DNA from: Candidatus Avedoeria danica | GTDB taxonomy: Bacteria; Chloroflexota; Anaerolineae; Epilineales; Epilineaceae | Length of the DNA: 64,000 bases | Direction of reading: 5' to 3' | NCBI GenBank assembly: GCA_016703025.1 | Contig: JADJCV010000004.1 | Coordinates: forward strand, 1,178,001 to 1,242,000 | In this document: piece by piece, positions 16,064 to 24,374 of the stretch | Layout: each line of letters begins with the position of its first letter | Position numbering within the stretch: position 1 is the stretch's first letter | Notes under the pieces: model-generated | Told to the model about the DNA's origin: nothing | Databases searched by the model: none | The model's input: the letters and a program-made list of their open reading frames with translations, nothing else | Position numbers and translations under genes: made by a program

Positions 16064-18067
16064 ATGACGACCTCCAGCCGGCGGCCGCAGTCCCCGTTCA
16101 GCCGGCGCTCGCCGTCCAGCACCCGAACCACGCCCACGCCAAGCGTGTCGCCCGCTCGACACGCGGTCATCCTGTCGATGCGCCTTGCCGCGATCACCGC
16201 CATCCTCGCCGCCGCGGCGGCGTGCCGCCCCGCGCCCGGCGCGGACAATGACGCGATCGGTCCGGCCGTCGTCGCCGGGCAAGGTGCCGGGGCGGCCGCG
16301 CAACGAACGCCGCGCGGTCAGGGGGCGGACACCCAAGCCGCCGACCGCGCCGCTGCACCGCACGAGCCGGGCCGCGGCGTCGTCGCCGGCCGCTTGATCG
16401 ACAGTGCGACCGGGTTGCCTGTCCCGGATGTCCAGGTCCAGCTCGTCGAGACCGGACGGCGGACGCTCACCGGCGCCAGCGGGACGTTCCGCTTCGACGG
16501 CGTCCCGGCCGGGGACATGACGGTGGCATTCGGCCCGAGCGACACGCACGTGATCGCCAGCCGTTCCGCGAACGTCGGCGAGGCCGGCTTCGACTTCGGC
16601 CTCGTGCCGCTCTTGGCGGCGGATGCGCCGACCTACATCGTACCCGAGCTCGGCGGTGTGGCGCCCGGATGCGGCCGCACCGAGGCGGCGGTCCCGGCCG
16701 GTGCGCTCGACGCCCCGGCGGCCCTGCGCGTGACGTGCCTGCCCGACGAAAAGGCGTTCCCGGTGCCGGCGCCGCCGGGCCGACTGCCCCTGGCGGTCGT
16801 GGATCTCGCGCCGGGCGATCGCGTGCTGTCCGTGCCCGTGACCATCACGCTGGCGCTGCCGACGCAACCGCGCTTTGCGGCCGGCGTGGCGCTCGAACTC
16901 CTCCAGCTCGATGTCCGCCGCCTGAAGTGGGATCCCGTCGGGGTCGCGACCGTCGATGCCGGCGGCGAGACCGCCAGCGGCAGCGTTGGCGCACTGGCGC
17001 CGGTCATGGTCGTCGCCCCGCCGTTCGGTTCCGCCGGCGCGGCCGGCGACACGCCGCCGACGGTCGCCCGCTACAACGTGGCGGCCGCGCCCGACGGCGT
17101 GCCGTCGGACATCTTCGATGGCCGCACGATCCTGGTGTATGCCGGCTTCGACTATGCGGGCATGGCGAACACGACGGTCCGCGTGAAGACGACGGACGCG
17201 CGCGGCGCGACGCTGTTCGAGAGCGCACGACCGTATACGGACGCCGGGCGCGACAACGTCCCGATGATCGCCCAGGGCGGCGAGCCGTGGCCGATCGGCG
17301 ACTATCGGACGACGTGGTCGATCGGCGAGCCGCCCGTCGCGGTGGGCAAGGCCGTGGCGTGGTCCGTCACCGAACGGCCGACACCCGGTCCGACGGCGAT
17401 CGCGCTGGTCATTGCACCCGCACTGGCGCGCGAGGGCGTGTCGTTCGAGGCGCCGTACGGCTCGGACGGCCTGCCGCCTCGCGCGGTCCCGGTCGGCGCC
17501 GCCGACTGCGGTCGGCCGCCGGGGTGGGTCGAGTACACCGTGCAACCCGGCGACACGCTCTCGCTCCTGGCGCAGCGGAGCACCGTCGACGTCGCCACGC
17601 TCATGCGCGCGAACTGCCTCGCATCAGACGCGATCTTCGCCGGTCGGTTGCTGTATCTGGCGCGCTTCCCGAGCAAGCCGTACACCCAGGGCGCATGGCC
17701 GCCGCCCTACCCCGTCAAGCCGGGGAGCGGCTGGCCGGAGCCGCTGCCGACCCGGACCGTCCCGTCCGGCGGCGGCGTGCCGATGTGGCCAACGAAGGGT
17801 CCCGGGTTGCCGCCGACCCTCGCGCCGCTGCCCTATCCGACGACGTGGTACACCCCGCCGCCGCCGCAGTACGAACCGACGCCGGGTGGCCCCGCGCAAC
17901 CCGTGCCCGGTGTCGGCGCAAGCGGCGGCGGCGCCTCCGGCGGACCGGGCATCGGTGGGCGGCAGCCCGAGCCGCAGCCCTTCGTCCCGCCGTCCGCGCC
18001 GACGCGGATCCCACCCAAGGATCCGTCGCCGGCCGAGCCGACACTGGCCCCACGGCCGAACCCATGA
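16064..18067 (+). CDS. LysM-domain lipoprotein with carboxypeptidase-regulatory-like domain
   Basis: 667 residues. A basic 38-residue N-tail is followed by a signal sequence with lipobox-like AAAC (Cys 54). A carboxypeptidase-regulatory-like beta domain (about 105-165, VAGRLIDSATGLPVPDVQVQL) comes next, then beta-rich regions. A LysM domain at about 488-532 (YTVQPGDTLSLLAQRSTVDV) precedes a Pro/Gly-rich tail. LysM binds peptidoglycan or chitin-type glycans, so a cell-envelope location is likely. AAGGAG lies 8 nt before the ATG, which supports this start even though an internal Met 39 sits directly before the hydrophobic core. Confidence 0.82.
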   Translation: MTTSSRRPQSPFSRRSPSSTRTTPTPSVSPARHAVILSMRLAAITAILAAAAACRPAPGADNDAIGPAVVAGQGAGAAAQRTPRGQGADTQAADRAAAPHEPGRGVVAGRLIDSATGLPVPDVQVQLVETGRRTLTGASGTFRFDGVPAGDMTVAFGPSDTHVIASRSANVGEAGFDFGLVPLLAADAPTYIVPELGGVAPGCGRTEAAVPAGALDAPAALRVTCLPDEKAFPVPAPPGRLPLAVVDLAPGDRVLSVPVTITLALPTQPRFAAGVALELLQLDVRRLKWDPVGVATVDAGGETASGSVGALAPVMVVAPPFGSAGAAGDTPPTVARYNVAAAPDGVPSDIFDGRTILVYAGFDYAGMANTTVRVKTTDARGATLFESARPYTDAGRDNVPMIAQGGEPWPIGDYRTTWSIGEPPVAVGKAVAWSVTERPTPGPTAIALVIAPALAREGVSFEAPYGSDGLPPRAVPVGAADCGRPPGWVEYTVQPGDTLSLLAQRSTVDVATLMRANCLASDAIFAGRLLYLARFPSKPYTQGAWPPPYPVKPGSGWPEPLPTRTVPSGGGVPMWPTKGPGLPPTLAPLPYPTTWYTPPPPQYEPTPGGPAQPVPGVGASGGGASGGPGIGGRQPEPQPFVPPSAPTRIPPKDPSPAEPTLAPRPNP

Positions 18068-18101
18068 TCGTGCTGTGCGGACTCGGGGGCCCTGGGCGGA
18101 C

Positions 18102-18365
18102 TCAGCGCCCCGGCGCGTCCGCCAGCCGGCCGACGCACGGCATCCGCATCACCGACTCGATGCCGTGCGGCGCGTCCGCCAGTTCCGCCGTCAAGTCCTG
18201 GCCGGCCCAGTGCAGCGAGCGGTGCAGGCCGCGCGGCCAATGGCTGCTGGCGCTCACGTCGTAGACCAGGCCGCCGCACGCCACGTACGCCGGGGCCCGG
18301 TCGCCGTCATGGCGCGCAAGTTGGCCGCGCGTGAAGATGGGCAGGTCGTCGTTCAGACCGTCCAT
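18102..18365 (-). CDS. Cytochrome b5-like haem/steroid-binding domain protein
   Basis: 87-residue single-domain protein. The order FTRGQLARHDG, AYVACGGLVYDVS, HWAGQDLTAELADAPHG matches the short bacterial cytochrome b5-like family. The histidine of HWAGQDL and the APHG histidine are the probable haem ligands. No signal peptide is visible. The ATG lies 13 nt inside the end of the MBL hydrolase gene, so the two are coupled. Function in bacteria is mostly unstudied; haem binding is a family expectation. Confidence 0.8.
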   Translation of the reverse strand: MDGLNDDLPIFTRGQLARHDGDRAPAYVACGGLVYDVSASSHWPRGLHRSLHWAGQDLTAELADAPHGIESVMRMPCVGRLADAPGR

Positions 18366-19135
18366 GCGTCGCCCTCGCGCGCGAGATCCACCGGGACAGT
18401 GCACGCCGCCGCAGCTGCCCGGCGCATCGCTTCGCGGTCGTCGGTAGCGAACATGTGCGTGAGCACCAGACGGCGCACGCCCGCGCGCGCCGCGAGCCGA
18501 CCCGCCTCCTCCGGCGCAAGGTGTCCGAGGTCATCCTCCCGGCCGCGCCGCGTCGGGAACGTGCACTCAAGGATCAGGAGATCGGCGCCATCGGCCAGCG
18601 CCGTCACCGCGTCCGACGGCCCCCCGTCGGCACCATACACGATCGACCGGCCACGGCGGTCCGTGAAGCGCATCGCCCAGCACGGCACGTAGTGCGACGT
18701 CGGCGCAAACGTCACGGCCACGCCCGTCAGCTCGAGCACGGCCGCCGGATCGAATGTCCGGCGTTCGATGACCGGCGACCAGTAGTCCGCGATCGGACCG
18801 GTCGCCGCGTCGTCGACGAATGCCGAGCCGAGCGTGTCGAGCTGCGCGTGCATGCCCGGGGCGAGGTGGATCGGCAGCCCGGCGTCACGATGTCCGTCCG
18901 GTCCGTATCGCAGCGCCTGGCGCAGCATGACGAGTTCGAGACAGTGGTCAGGGTGGCCGTGCGAGACCAGCACGCTGTCGAGGTCGCCCAGCCGCACATG
19001 GGTGAGGAGCTGTGCGACGACGCCCGGCCCGCAGTCCACGAGGTGGCGCGCGCCGTCGGCTTCGAGGAGGTAGCCTGCGCAGGCGGCGCCGGGGTTCGGG
19101 CGCACCGCGCTGGCACCGAGCACCGTCCATCGCAA
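18353..19135 (-). CDS. MBL-fold hydrolase, ribonuclease Z-like
   Basis: 260 residues. Metallo-beta-lactamase fold of the RNase Z type: LVSHGHPDHC contains the HxHxDH zinc motif, with further ligands in APTSHYVP, YGADGGPSD and LTHMF. The motif GTGxx found in true tRNA-processing RNase Z is replaced by SAVRPNPG near the start. A different phosphodiesterase or lactonase activity is therefore equally possible. No ATG begins the frame; TTG at 19135 is chosen because the conserved first strand WTVLGASAV starts right after it. It lies 22 nt downstream of the signal peptidase gene. Confidence 0.78.
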   Translation of the reverse strand: MRWTVLGASAVRPNPGAACAGYLLEADGARHLVDCGPGVVAQLLTHVRLGDLDSVLVSHGHPDHCLELVMLRQALRYGPDGHRDAGLPIHLAPGMHAQLDTLGSAFVDDAATGPIADYWSPVIERRTFDPAAVLELTGVAVTFAPTSHYVPCWAMRFTDRRGRSIVYGADGGPSDAVTALADGADLLILECTFPTRRGREDDLGHLAPEEAGRLAARAGVRRLVLTHMFATDDREAMRRAAAAACTVPVDLAREGDAWTV

Positions 19136-19157
19136 GGGAGGCGCGCCTAACGGACGG

Positions 19158-19862
19158 TCAACGTTCGCGTCGCCCGGCGGGCGGCGCATCGGACGGCACG
19201 ATGCCCCAGGCGCGACGCGGCCAAACGCTGAGCCAGACCTTGCCGACGACCCGCTCAGCGTCGAGGCCGGGCACGGGCCACAGCCGGGAGTCGCTCGATG
19301 CCGCGCGGTTGTCGCCCAGGACGAACAGCTGGCCGTCCGGCACTTCGTACGGGCCGAACGCCGTGGTGTCTGCCGCCGGCAGCCACGGTTCGTCGATCGG
19401 CACACCGTCGACGAAGACCTCACCGGCGCTGAGCTGCACGGTCTCACCGCCGACGGCGATGATGCGCTTGATGTAGTCCTTTTTAGGTCCGTCCGGCGCG
19501 TGAAACACGATCACGTCGCCGCGATGCGGTTCACCGAAGCGGTAGGCCAGCTTGTTCACCATGACCCACTCGTCGTCGAAGAAGTTGGGTTCCATGCTCG
19601 TCCCCTCGACGATCGTGCTCTGCAGCGCGAACTGGAGGACGAAGAACAGCACGCCCGCCAGCACGACAGCCTCGACGATGTCCCGAACGAGCACCGTGAC
19701 CGCGCGCCCGACGCGGCGGCCCAATGACGGCGCGACAGGGCCTTCGGCCGTCGACTGGACGCCATCGACAGGCTCGAAACCATCGCCGCCGGATGGCGGC
19801 GGGACTCCGAGCAGGTCGGGCACGGCGTCTGGTGAGGGGCTGGGCAAAGGGTCTTCCGTCAC
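19158..19862 (-). CDS. lepB: Signal peptidase I (copy 1)
   Basis: 234 residues. A proline-rich N-tail of about 45 residues is followed by one membrane helix (about 60-80) and the S26 catalytic domain. GTSMEPN carries the nucleophile S89, DYIKRI the general base K132, and the box GDNRAASSDSR is complete. It removes signal peptides from exported proteins on the outer face of the membrane. The GTG start lies only 8 nt after a TATAAT box, with no Shine-Dalgarno sequence. It is one of three signal peptidase genes in this window. Confidence 0.92.
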   Translation of the reverse strand: MTEDPLPSPSPDAVPDLLGVPPPSGGDGFEPVDGVQSTAEGPVAPSLGRRVGRAVTVLVRDIVEAVVLAGVLFFVLQFALQSTIVEGTSMEPNFFDDEWVMVNKLAYRFGEPHRGDVIVFHAPDGPKKDYIKRIIAVGGETVQLSAGEVFVDGVPIDEPWLPAADTTAFGPYEVPDGQLFVLGDNRAASSDSRLWPVPGLDAERVVGKVWLSVWPRRAWGIVPSDAPPAGRRER

Positions 19863-19870
19863 GGTGGCCG

Positions 19871-19876
19871 ATTATA
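19871..19876 (-). promoter_or_regulatory. Perfect -10 box directly before signal peptidase gene
   Basis: TATAAT on the minus strand, 8 nt upstream of the GTG at 19862. The predicted transcription start is at or next to the start codon. No clear -35 hexamer. Confidence 0.55.
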
Positions 19877-19882
19877 GTCCAT

Positions 19883-20245
19883 TCAGCGCGTCGTCCGCAG
19901 CGACGCTTGTCCGTCTGTCGGGAGTTCTGTTGGGACGTCTGTCGGGGCGTCTGTCGGGACGTCGGAGACCGTTGGCGCCGTGGCGTATTGCCCGGGCTCC
20001 GGCACCGGGAGCGCGGTGCCGCAATACGGACAGTGCGTCCAACCGGCCTCCAGCACCGTGTTGTGGCAGCTTTGACAGATCACGAGCGGCGGCTCGTCCG
20101 GCACCTCTTCGAAGCCATACATCTGGCGTGCCGAGCGCACGACGACGCGCAGCAACAGGTAGACCGGCGACGCAACCAGTGCGAAGATCGCCAGGGTGCG
20201 AATGCAGCCCGGACCGTCGCCGGCTACGGGTTCTAGCGTCGACAT
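19883..20245 (-). CDS. Membrane protein with double-CxxC zinc ribbon
   Basis: 120 residues. A membrane helix at about 14-34 is followed by a zinc ribbon CQSC...CPYC (about 58-78) and a C-terminal low-complexity tail of PTD-type repeats encoded by a 12-bp tandem repeat. No enzyme domain is present. Similar short zinc-ribbon membrane proteins are common hypotheticals. ATG at 20245 is used because the hydrophobic helix follows closely; no strong ribosome site is seen. It is divergent from the FHA/wall-synthesis cluster. Confidence 0.7.
   Translation of the reverse strand: MSTLEPVAGDGPGCIRTLAIFALVASPVYLLLRVVVRSARQMYGFEEVPDEPPLVICQSCHNTVLEAGWTHCPYCGTALPVPEPGQYATAPTVSDVPTDAPTDVPTELPTDGQASLRTTR
19912..19963. 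repeat. 12-bp tandem repeat inside zinc-ribbon gene
   Basis: About four and a half imperfect copies of a 12-bp unit (cgtctgtcggga), in frame, encoding the PTD-rich tail of the adjacent gene. Confidence 0.75.
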
Positions 20246-20319
20246 CGGCGCAAGCTTAGCGGAGCGCGCGGTGCTGTCAACGACGGGCACGTCGCTGCGC
20301 CGCGTCACGGCAGGCGCGG

Positions 20320-20325
20320 TATAAT
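20320..20325 (+). promoter_or_regulatory. Perfect -10 box directly before FHA gene
   Basis: TATAAT ending 6 nt before the ATG at 20332. Transcription should start on or beside the A of the ATG, giving a leaderless mRNA. No ribosome binding site and no obvious -35. Confidence 0.6.
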
Positions 20326-20331
20326 GGCGGC

Positions 20332-21063
20332 ATGGCGCCCGTCGCGCGTTTCGAGACCTTTGTCCGCGGCATGCTCGAGGGTCGTCTCGGCGCGTGGCTC
20401 GGCGCGCGCCTCCAGCCCGTCGATATCGCGCGCCAGCTGTCGGCCTACATCGACAGCCACCTGACGCTCGGCAGCGCGACGCGGTACGCCCCGAACGCTT
20501 TCCGGGTCTACCTTTCGCCGCGCGCGCTGCAATCGTTCAGCGCCTTTCAGCAGGCGCTGGCGGACGAGTTGGCGGCCAGCGCCGTCGCCCACGCCCAGGC
20601 CAGCAACTATCGGTTTCTCGGGCGGGTGCGTGTCGTGCTCCTGGAGGATCCGTCGCTGCCGGCACACCGCATCCGTTTCGAAGCCGATGTCATCGACCGC
20701 ACCGCGTTCACCGGCGAGGGTGCCGGCACGACGACCCCGTTGGTGCTCGGGCCGGCCATGACCGGCGGCCCGCTGCCGATGGCGCTCGTCTGGCGCGGCC
20801 GCCGGCTCGTGCTGCCCACCGACGCCGAAGCCGTCGTCACGCTCGGACGCGCGCTGGACAACGACATCATCCTGGCGACCGCCACGGTCTCACGCCACCA
20901 CGCGCGCCTCGTCCCACGCGGCGGCGTCTGGCTCGTCGAGGATTTGGCGAGCACGCACGGCACTTCGGTGAACGGCCGCGCCGTGACCACCGGCCTGCTC
21001 CGGCCGGGCGACGTGCTCGCGCTCGGTGGCGAGCACCTCACCGTCGCCGCCGAGCCGTCCTGA
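20332..21063 (+). CDS. FhaA-like protein: DUF3662 plus FHA domain
   Basis: 243 residues. The N-terminal DUF3662/FhaA-N region (about 5-115) starts MAPVARFETFVRGMLEG. The C-terminal FHA domain (about 160-240) has phosphothreonine-binding signatures TLGRALDNDI, SRHHARL and DLASTHGTSVNG. In actinobacteria FhaA binds phosphorylated partners and regulates peptidoglycan synthesis. Here it opens a cluster with a second FHA protein, a SEDS glycosyltransferase and a PBP, in the same order as the actinobacterial fhaA-fhaB-rodA-pbpA set. No Ser/Thr kinase or phosphatase gene lies in the cluster. Confidence 0.88.
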   Translation: MAPVARFETFVRGMLEGRLGAWLGARLQPVDIARQLSAYIDSHLTLGSATRYAPNAFRVYLSPRALQSFSAFQQALADELAASAVAHAQASNYRFLGRVRVVLLEDPSLPAHRIRFEADVIDRTAFTGEGAGTTTPLVLGPAMTGGPLPMALVWRGRRLVLPTDAEAVVTLGRALDNDIILATATVSRHHARLVPRGGVWLVEDLASTHGTSVNGRAVTTGLLRPGDVLALGGEHLTVAAEPS

Positions 21064-21079
21064 CCCCCGTCGCGACACC

Positions 21080-21541
21080 ATGACGCCCATCGAGGCCGAG
21101 CTCCTCTTTGCACGGGCGCTCGTGCTCATCGGCCTGTACGCATTCATCGGGCTCGCCGGCTATGCCGCGTGGCGCGAGCTGCGCCACGCGCGCCGTGCGG
21201 CACCGGCGGCGCGGGGCGTGCACGCGGCGCGGCTGATCGTCCTCGAGGGCGGCGCGAGCGACCGGATGCCGGGCACCCAGTTCGGCATCGGCCCGATCGT
21301 CCGCATCGGTCGCGACATCGACAACGACGTCGTCCTGGCCGACCCGACGATCTCCGGCCGGCACGCGCTCCTCGCGCGCCGCGACGGCGGGTGGTGGATC
21401 GAGGACCTCGGCAGCCGGAACGGGGTGGAGGTCAACCGAACGCGCCTGGGCGCCGGCATGCCGTTCGTGCTGCGCAGCGGCGACACCGTCGGCCTCGGCG
21501 CCGTCCGGCTCCGCCTCGTCTGCCCCGACGAGACCGCGTGA
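21080..21541 (+). CDS. FhaB-like membrane-anchored FHA protein
   Basis: 153 residues. One N-terminal membrane helix (about 8-30) is followed by a cytoplasmic FHA domain (about 70-150) with IGRDIDNDVVL, SGRHALL and DLGSRNGVEVN. FhaB/FipA-type proteins recruit phosphorylated cell-division or elongation proteins at the membrane. It lies 16 nt after the first FHA gene, and its stop overlaps the GTG of the SEDS gene. The phosphopeptide partner is unknown. Confidence 0.87.
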   Translation: MTPIEAELLFARALVLIGLYAFIGLAGYAAWRELRHARRAAPAARGVHAARLIVLEGGASDRMPGTQFGIGPIVRIGRDIDNDVVLADPTISGRHALLARRDGGWWIEDLGSRNGVEVNRTRLGAGMPFVLRSGDTVGLGAVRLRLVCPDETA

Positions 21542-22842
21542 CGCCCCGGGTCCGCGGCTGGCGGCCGCTGGAAGGCGCGCTGCTGGCCGTCGCCGCCATC
21601 GTGGCACTGGCTGCGGCGGCCGCGCCGGCGCTCGTGCGCGACGGCCGCGTGGCGCCCTCGGCGCTCGGCGCGGCGGCCGCCGTCCTGGCGGCCTACGCCG
21701 CGCTTCACGTGGCGCTGTGCTGGCGCGCACCCGACGCCGATCCGTTCATCGTCCCGATCATGGCGCTGTTCGGCGGCCTGAGCTTGGCCCTCGTGAGGCG
21801 GCTGGCGCCCGATTTCGCGGCCGCCGAGCTGCGCTGGCAGCTCCTCGCCGTTGCCGCCGTCGCGGTGGTGGCGCTCGGGCCGATCGAGACGCGCGTCCTG
21901 CAGCGCTATCGCTACAGCCTCGCGAGCGCCGGCATCGCGCTCGTCGGCGTCACGCTGCTCTTCGGCCGCTCGGCCGAGGGCGCCGTCGCCGACGCGCCGC
22001 GCCTCTGGCTGGGCGTCGGCAGCCTCGGATTCCAGCCGTCCGAGGTGATGAAGCTCGTCCTGATCGTCTTCCTGGCCGGCTACATCGACGATCGACGGGA
22101 GCTCCTCAGCGAGGCCGGGCCGCGGATCGGGCGCTGGCGCCTGCCGCCGGTGCCCTATCTGGCGCCGCTGGCGGTCATGCTCGGGCTGTCCCTCCTGATG
22201 CTCGTCGTCCAGCGCGACCTCGGCGCGGCGCTCCTCCTCTTTGCGATCACGCTCGGCATGCTCTACCTGGCGACGCTGCGCGCCGACGTCGTCGCCGTGG
22301 CGCTGGCGGCGTTTGCAGGCGGAGCGGTCTACCTGCACGGCCACGCCGAGATCGTCGCGACGCGGGCCGCCATCTGGCTCGACCCGTGGTCCGCCAGCCA
22401 GGACGCCGGCTACCAGCTCGTGCAAGGGCTCGTGGCGATCGCGTCGGGCGGCATCGTCGGCACCGGCATCGGGCGCGGCCAGCCCGGCATCGTCCCGGCG
22501 GTGCACACGGACTACATCTATGCGGCGGTGGCCGAGGAGCTCGGGGTCGCGGGCGCGGCGGCGGTGCTGGCGGTGTACGGCGTGCTGGCCTGGCGCGGCT
22601 TTCGGATCGCCCTCGGGGCACGACGGTCGTTCGACGCCCTGCTGGCCGCGGGCCTGACGATCGGACTCGCCTTCCAGGAAGCGATCATCGTCGGCGGGAA
22701 CCTGCGCCTCATGCCCCTCACCGGGATCACGCTGCCGTTCCTGTCGTACGGCGGCTCGTCCCTCCTCATCTGCGCCGTCAGCGCCGGCCTCCTGCTGCGG
22801 ATCAGCCGACCGTCCTCCGTGCCGGAAGGCGGGCTGGCGTGA
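21538..22842 (+). CDS. SEDS peptidoglycan glycosyltransferase (FtsW/RodA family)
   Basis: 434-residue polytopic membrane protein. Family motifs are FQPSEVMKL and the C-terminal LPFLSYGGSSLL; QRDLGAALL and GGIVGTGIGRG are also conserved. SEDS proteins polymerise lipid II with a partner class B PBP. Immediate overlap with a PBP gene on one side and FHA genes on the other matches the RodA-PbpA elongation arrangement, but FtsW function cannot be excluded from sequence alone. GTG start overlaps the preceding stop (GTGA). Confidence 0.93.
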   Translation: MTPRVRGWRPLEGALLAVAAIVALAAAAAPALVRDGRVAPSALGAAAAVLAAYAALHVALCWRAPDADPFIVPIMALFGGLSLALVRRLAPDFAAAELRWQLLAVAAVAVVALGPIETRVLQRYRYSLASAGIALVGVTLLFGRSAEGAVADAPRLWLGVGSLGFQPSEVMKLVLIVFLAGYIDDRRELLSEAGPRIGRWRLPPVPYLAPLAVMLGLSLLMLVVQRDLGAALLLFAITLGMLYLATLRADVVAVALAAFAGGAVYLHGHAEIVATRAAIWLDPWSASQDAGYQLVQGLVAIASGGIVGTGIGRGQPGIVPAVHTDYIYAAVAEELGVAGAAAVLAVYGVLAWRGFRIALGARRSFDALLAAGLTIGLAFQEAIIVGGNLRLMPLTGITLPFLSYGGSSLLICAVSAGLLLRISRPSSVPEGGLA

Positions 22843-24374
22843 CGCCCGTGCGCGACCCGTTCGCGATCGGCGTGGCGCGGCTGGCCGCGCTCGTCCTCGG
22901 CTTGCTGGCGTTGCAGGGTTTCGCGACGGCCTACTGGGGCTTCGTGCGCGCCGAGGGGCTCGCGGCGCGGCCGGACAACCCGCGGCGGATCGCGTTCGAC
23001 CAGCAGATTCGGCGCGGCCGCTTGCTCGACCGCGCCGGCACCGAGCTGGCCGTCACGCGCTTCGACGCCGACGGCATCCCGTCGCGTGTCTACCCCGAGC
23101 CCGCTGCGGCTCCGGTCACGGGCTACCAGACGTGGCGCTACGGCGCCGGCAGCGTCAGCGGCGCGTCGTACGGGGCCGGCGGCGCCGAGGCGGCGTACGA
23201 CGCGGCGCTGCGCGGCGATCTCGGGAGCACCATCGGTCAAGTGCTGGCGACGCGGGTCCTCGGCCGTCCGCAGGTCGGCCACGACGTCGTGCTCACGCTC
23301 GATGCCGCGCTGCAGGCCACGGCCGCGGACGCGCTGGCCGGACGCGAGGGCGCCGTCGTCGTCCTGGACGTCGCCGACGGCGCCGTTCGGGCGCTCGTCA
23401 GCCAGCCGACGTTCGATCCGGCCGCGCTCGACGACGGGCTGTCGCTGCCAAACGAGGCCTCATCGCCGCTGTTCAACCGTGCCACCCAAGGGCGCTACCC
23501 GCCCGGCTCGACGTTCAAGACGATCACGCTGGCCGCGGCGCTCGCCGCCGGCGCCACGCGTCTCGACGCCGTCGTTGCCGACGGCGGCGGCGCGGTGGAG
23601 ATGTTCGAAGGCTACGCGGTGCGCTGCGCGAACGAGCCGGACGGCGTGGAGCGCTTCGACATCGCCCACGCGTTCGCCTACAGCTGCAACCTGACCTTCG
23701 CCCGCCTCGGCCGGGACGTGGGCCGCACGGCGTTCGAGCGCCAGGCACGGGCGTTCGGCATCGACGCTGCGCCGCCGTTCCCGCTGCCGACGGCGGCCGG
23801 GCAGATCTCGAACGACGGCGCGATGCCGCTGCCCGAGCTCGTCAGCGCGGCCTTCGGCCAAGGGGAAGTGCTGGCGACACCGCTCCACATGGCGCTCGTG
23901 GCCGCCGCGGCCGCGGGCGACGGACGCATTCCAACCCCCTATCTGCTGGCCGACGTACCCGGCGTGCGGTGGCGGTCGATCGGCGACGAGCGCGGTACGT
24001 GGCGGCGGGCGATGGGCGCGAGCGTGGCCGGCGACGTCCGCCGGGCGATGATCACGGCGGCCGAGGTCGGGTATGTCGGCACGGCGCAGCTGGCGGGCGG
24101 GCCGCGCGTCGGCGGCAAGACCGGCACGGCGCAGGCGGCCGACGGCCTGCCGCACGCCTGGTTCATCGGCTTCGCGCCGGCCGAAGCGCCGCGTGTGGCG
24201 GTGGCGGTGCTCGTGGTGCACGGCGGCGAGGGCATCCGGGCGGCGGCGCCGATCGCGGGCCGGGTGCTGGCCGCGGCGCTGGCGGCCGACGGTGCGTCCG
24301 CTACAATGCCGGTCCGACTCCGCCGCACCGCCGCCCATCGCACTGCCCTTCTGCCGCCCGCCGAAGGCGAGTAA
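22839..24374 (+). CDS. Class B penicillin-binding protein (PbpA-like transpeptidase)
   Basis: 511 residues with a short cytoplasmic start, a membrane anchor (about 12-32), a small dimerisation region and a transpeptidase domain. Catalytic motifs are complete: STFK (S224, K227), SCN (S282) and KTGTAQ (K427). It crosslinks peptidoglycan and is the expected partner of the preceding SEDS polymerase. GTG overlaps the SEDS stop (GTGA). At about 510 residues it is compact, like actinobacterial PbpA, without PASTA repeats. Confidence 0.92.
   Translation: MTPVRDPFAIGVARLAALVLGLLALQGFATAYWGFVRAEGLAARPDNPRRIAFDQQIRRGRLLDRAGTELAVTRFDADGIPSRVYPEPAAAPVTGYQTWRYGAGSVSGASYGAGGAEAAYDAALRGDLGSTIGQVLATRVLGRPQVGHDVVLTLDAALQATAADALAGREGAVVVLDVADGAVRALVSQPTFDPAALDDGLSLPNEASSPLFNRATQGRYPPGSTFKTITLAAALAAGATRLDAVVADGGGAVEMFEGYAVRCANEPDGVERFDIAHAFAYSCNLTFARLGRDVGRTAFERQARAFGIDAAPPFPLPTAAGQISNDGAMPLPELVSAAFGQGEVLATPLHMALVAAAAAGDGRIPTPYLLADVPGVRWRSIGDERGTWRRAMGASVAGDVRRAMITAAEVGYVGTAQLAGGPRVGGKTGTAQAADGLPHAWFIGFAPAEAPRVAVAVLVVHGGEGIRAAAPIAGRVLAAALAADGASATMPVRLRRTAAHRTALLPPAEGE

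Noticed and set aside
24301..24306. TACAAT as a promoter for purB
   Set aside because: It lies inside the end of the PBP coding region with no -35, and purB follows the PBP gene directly with its own ribosome site.
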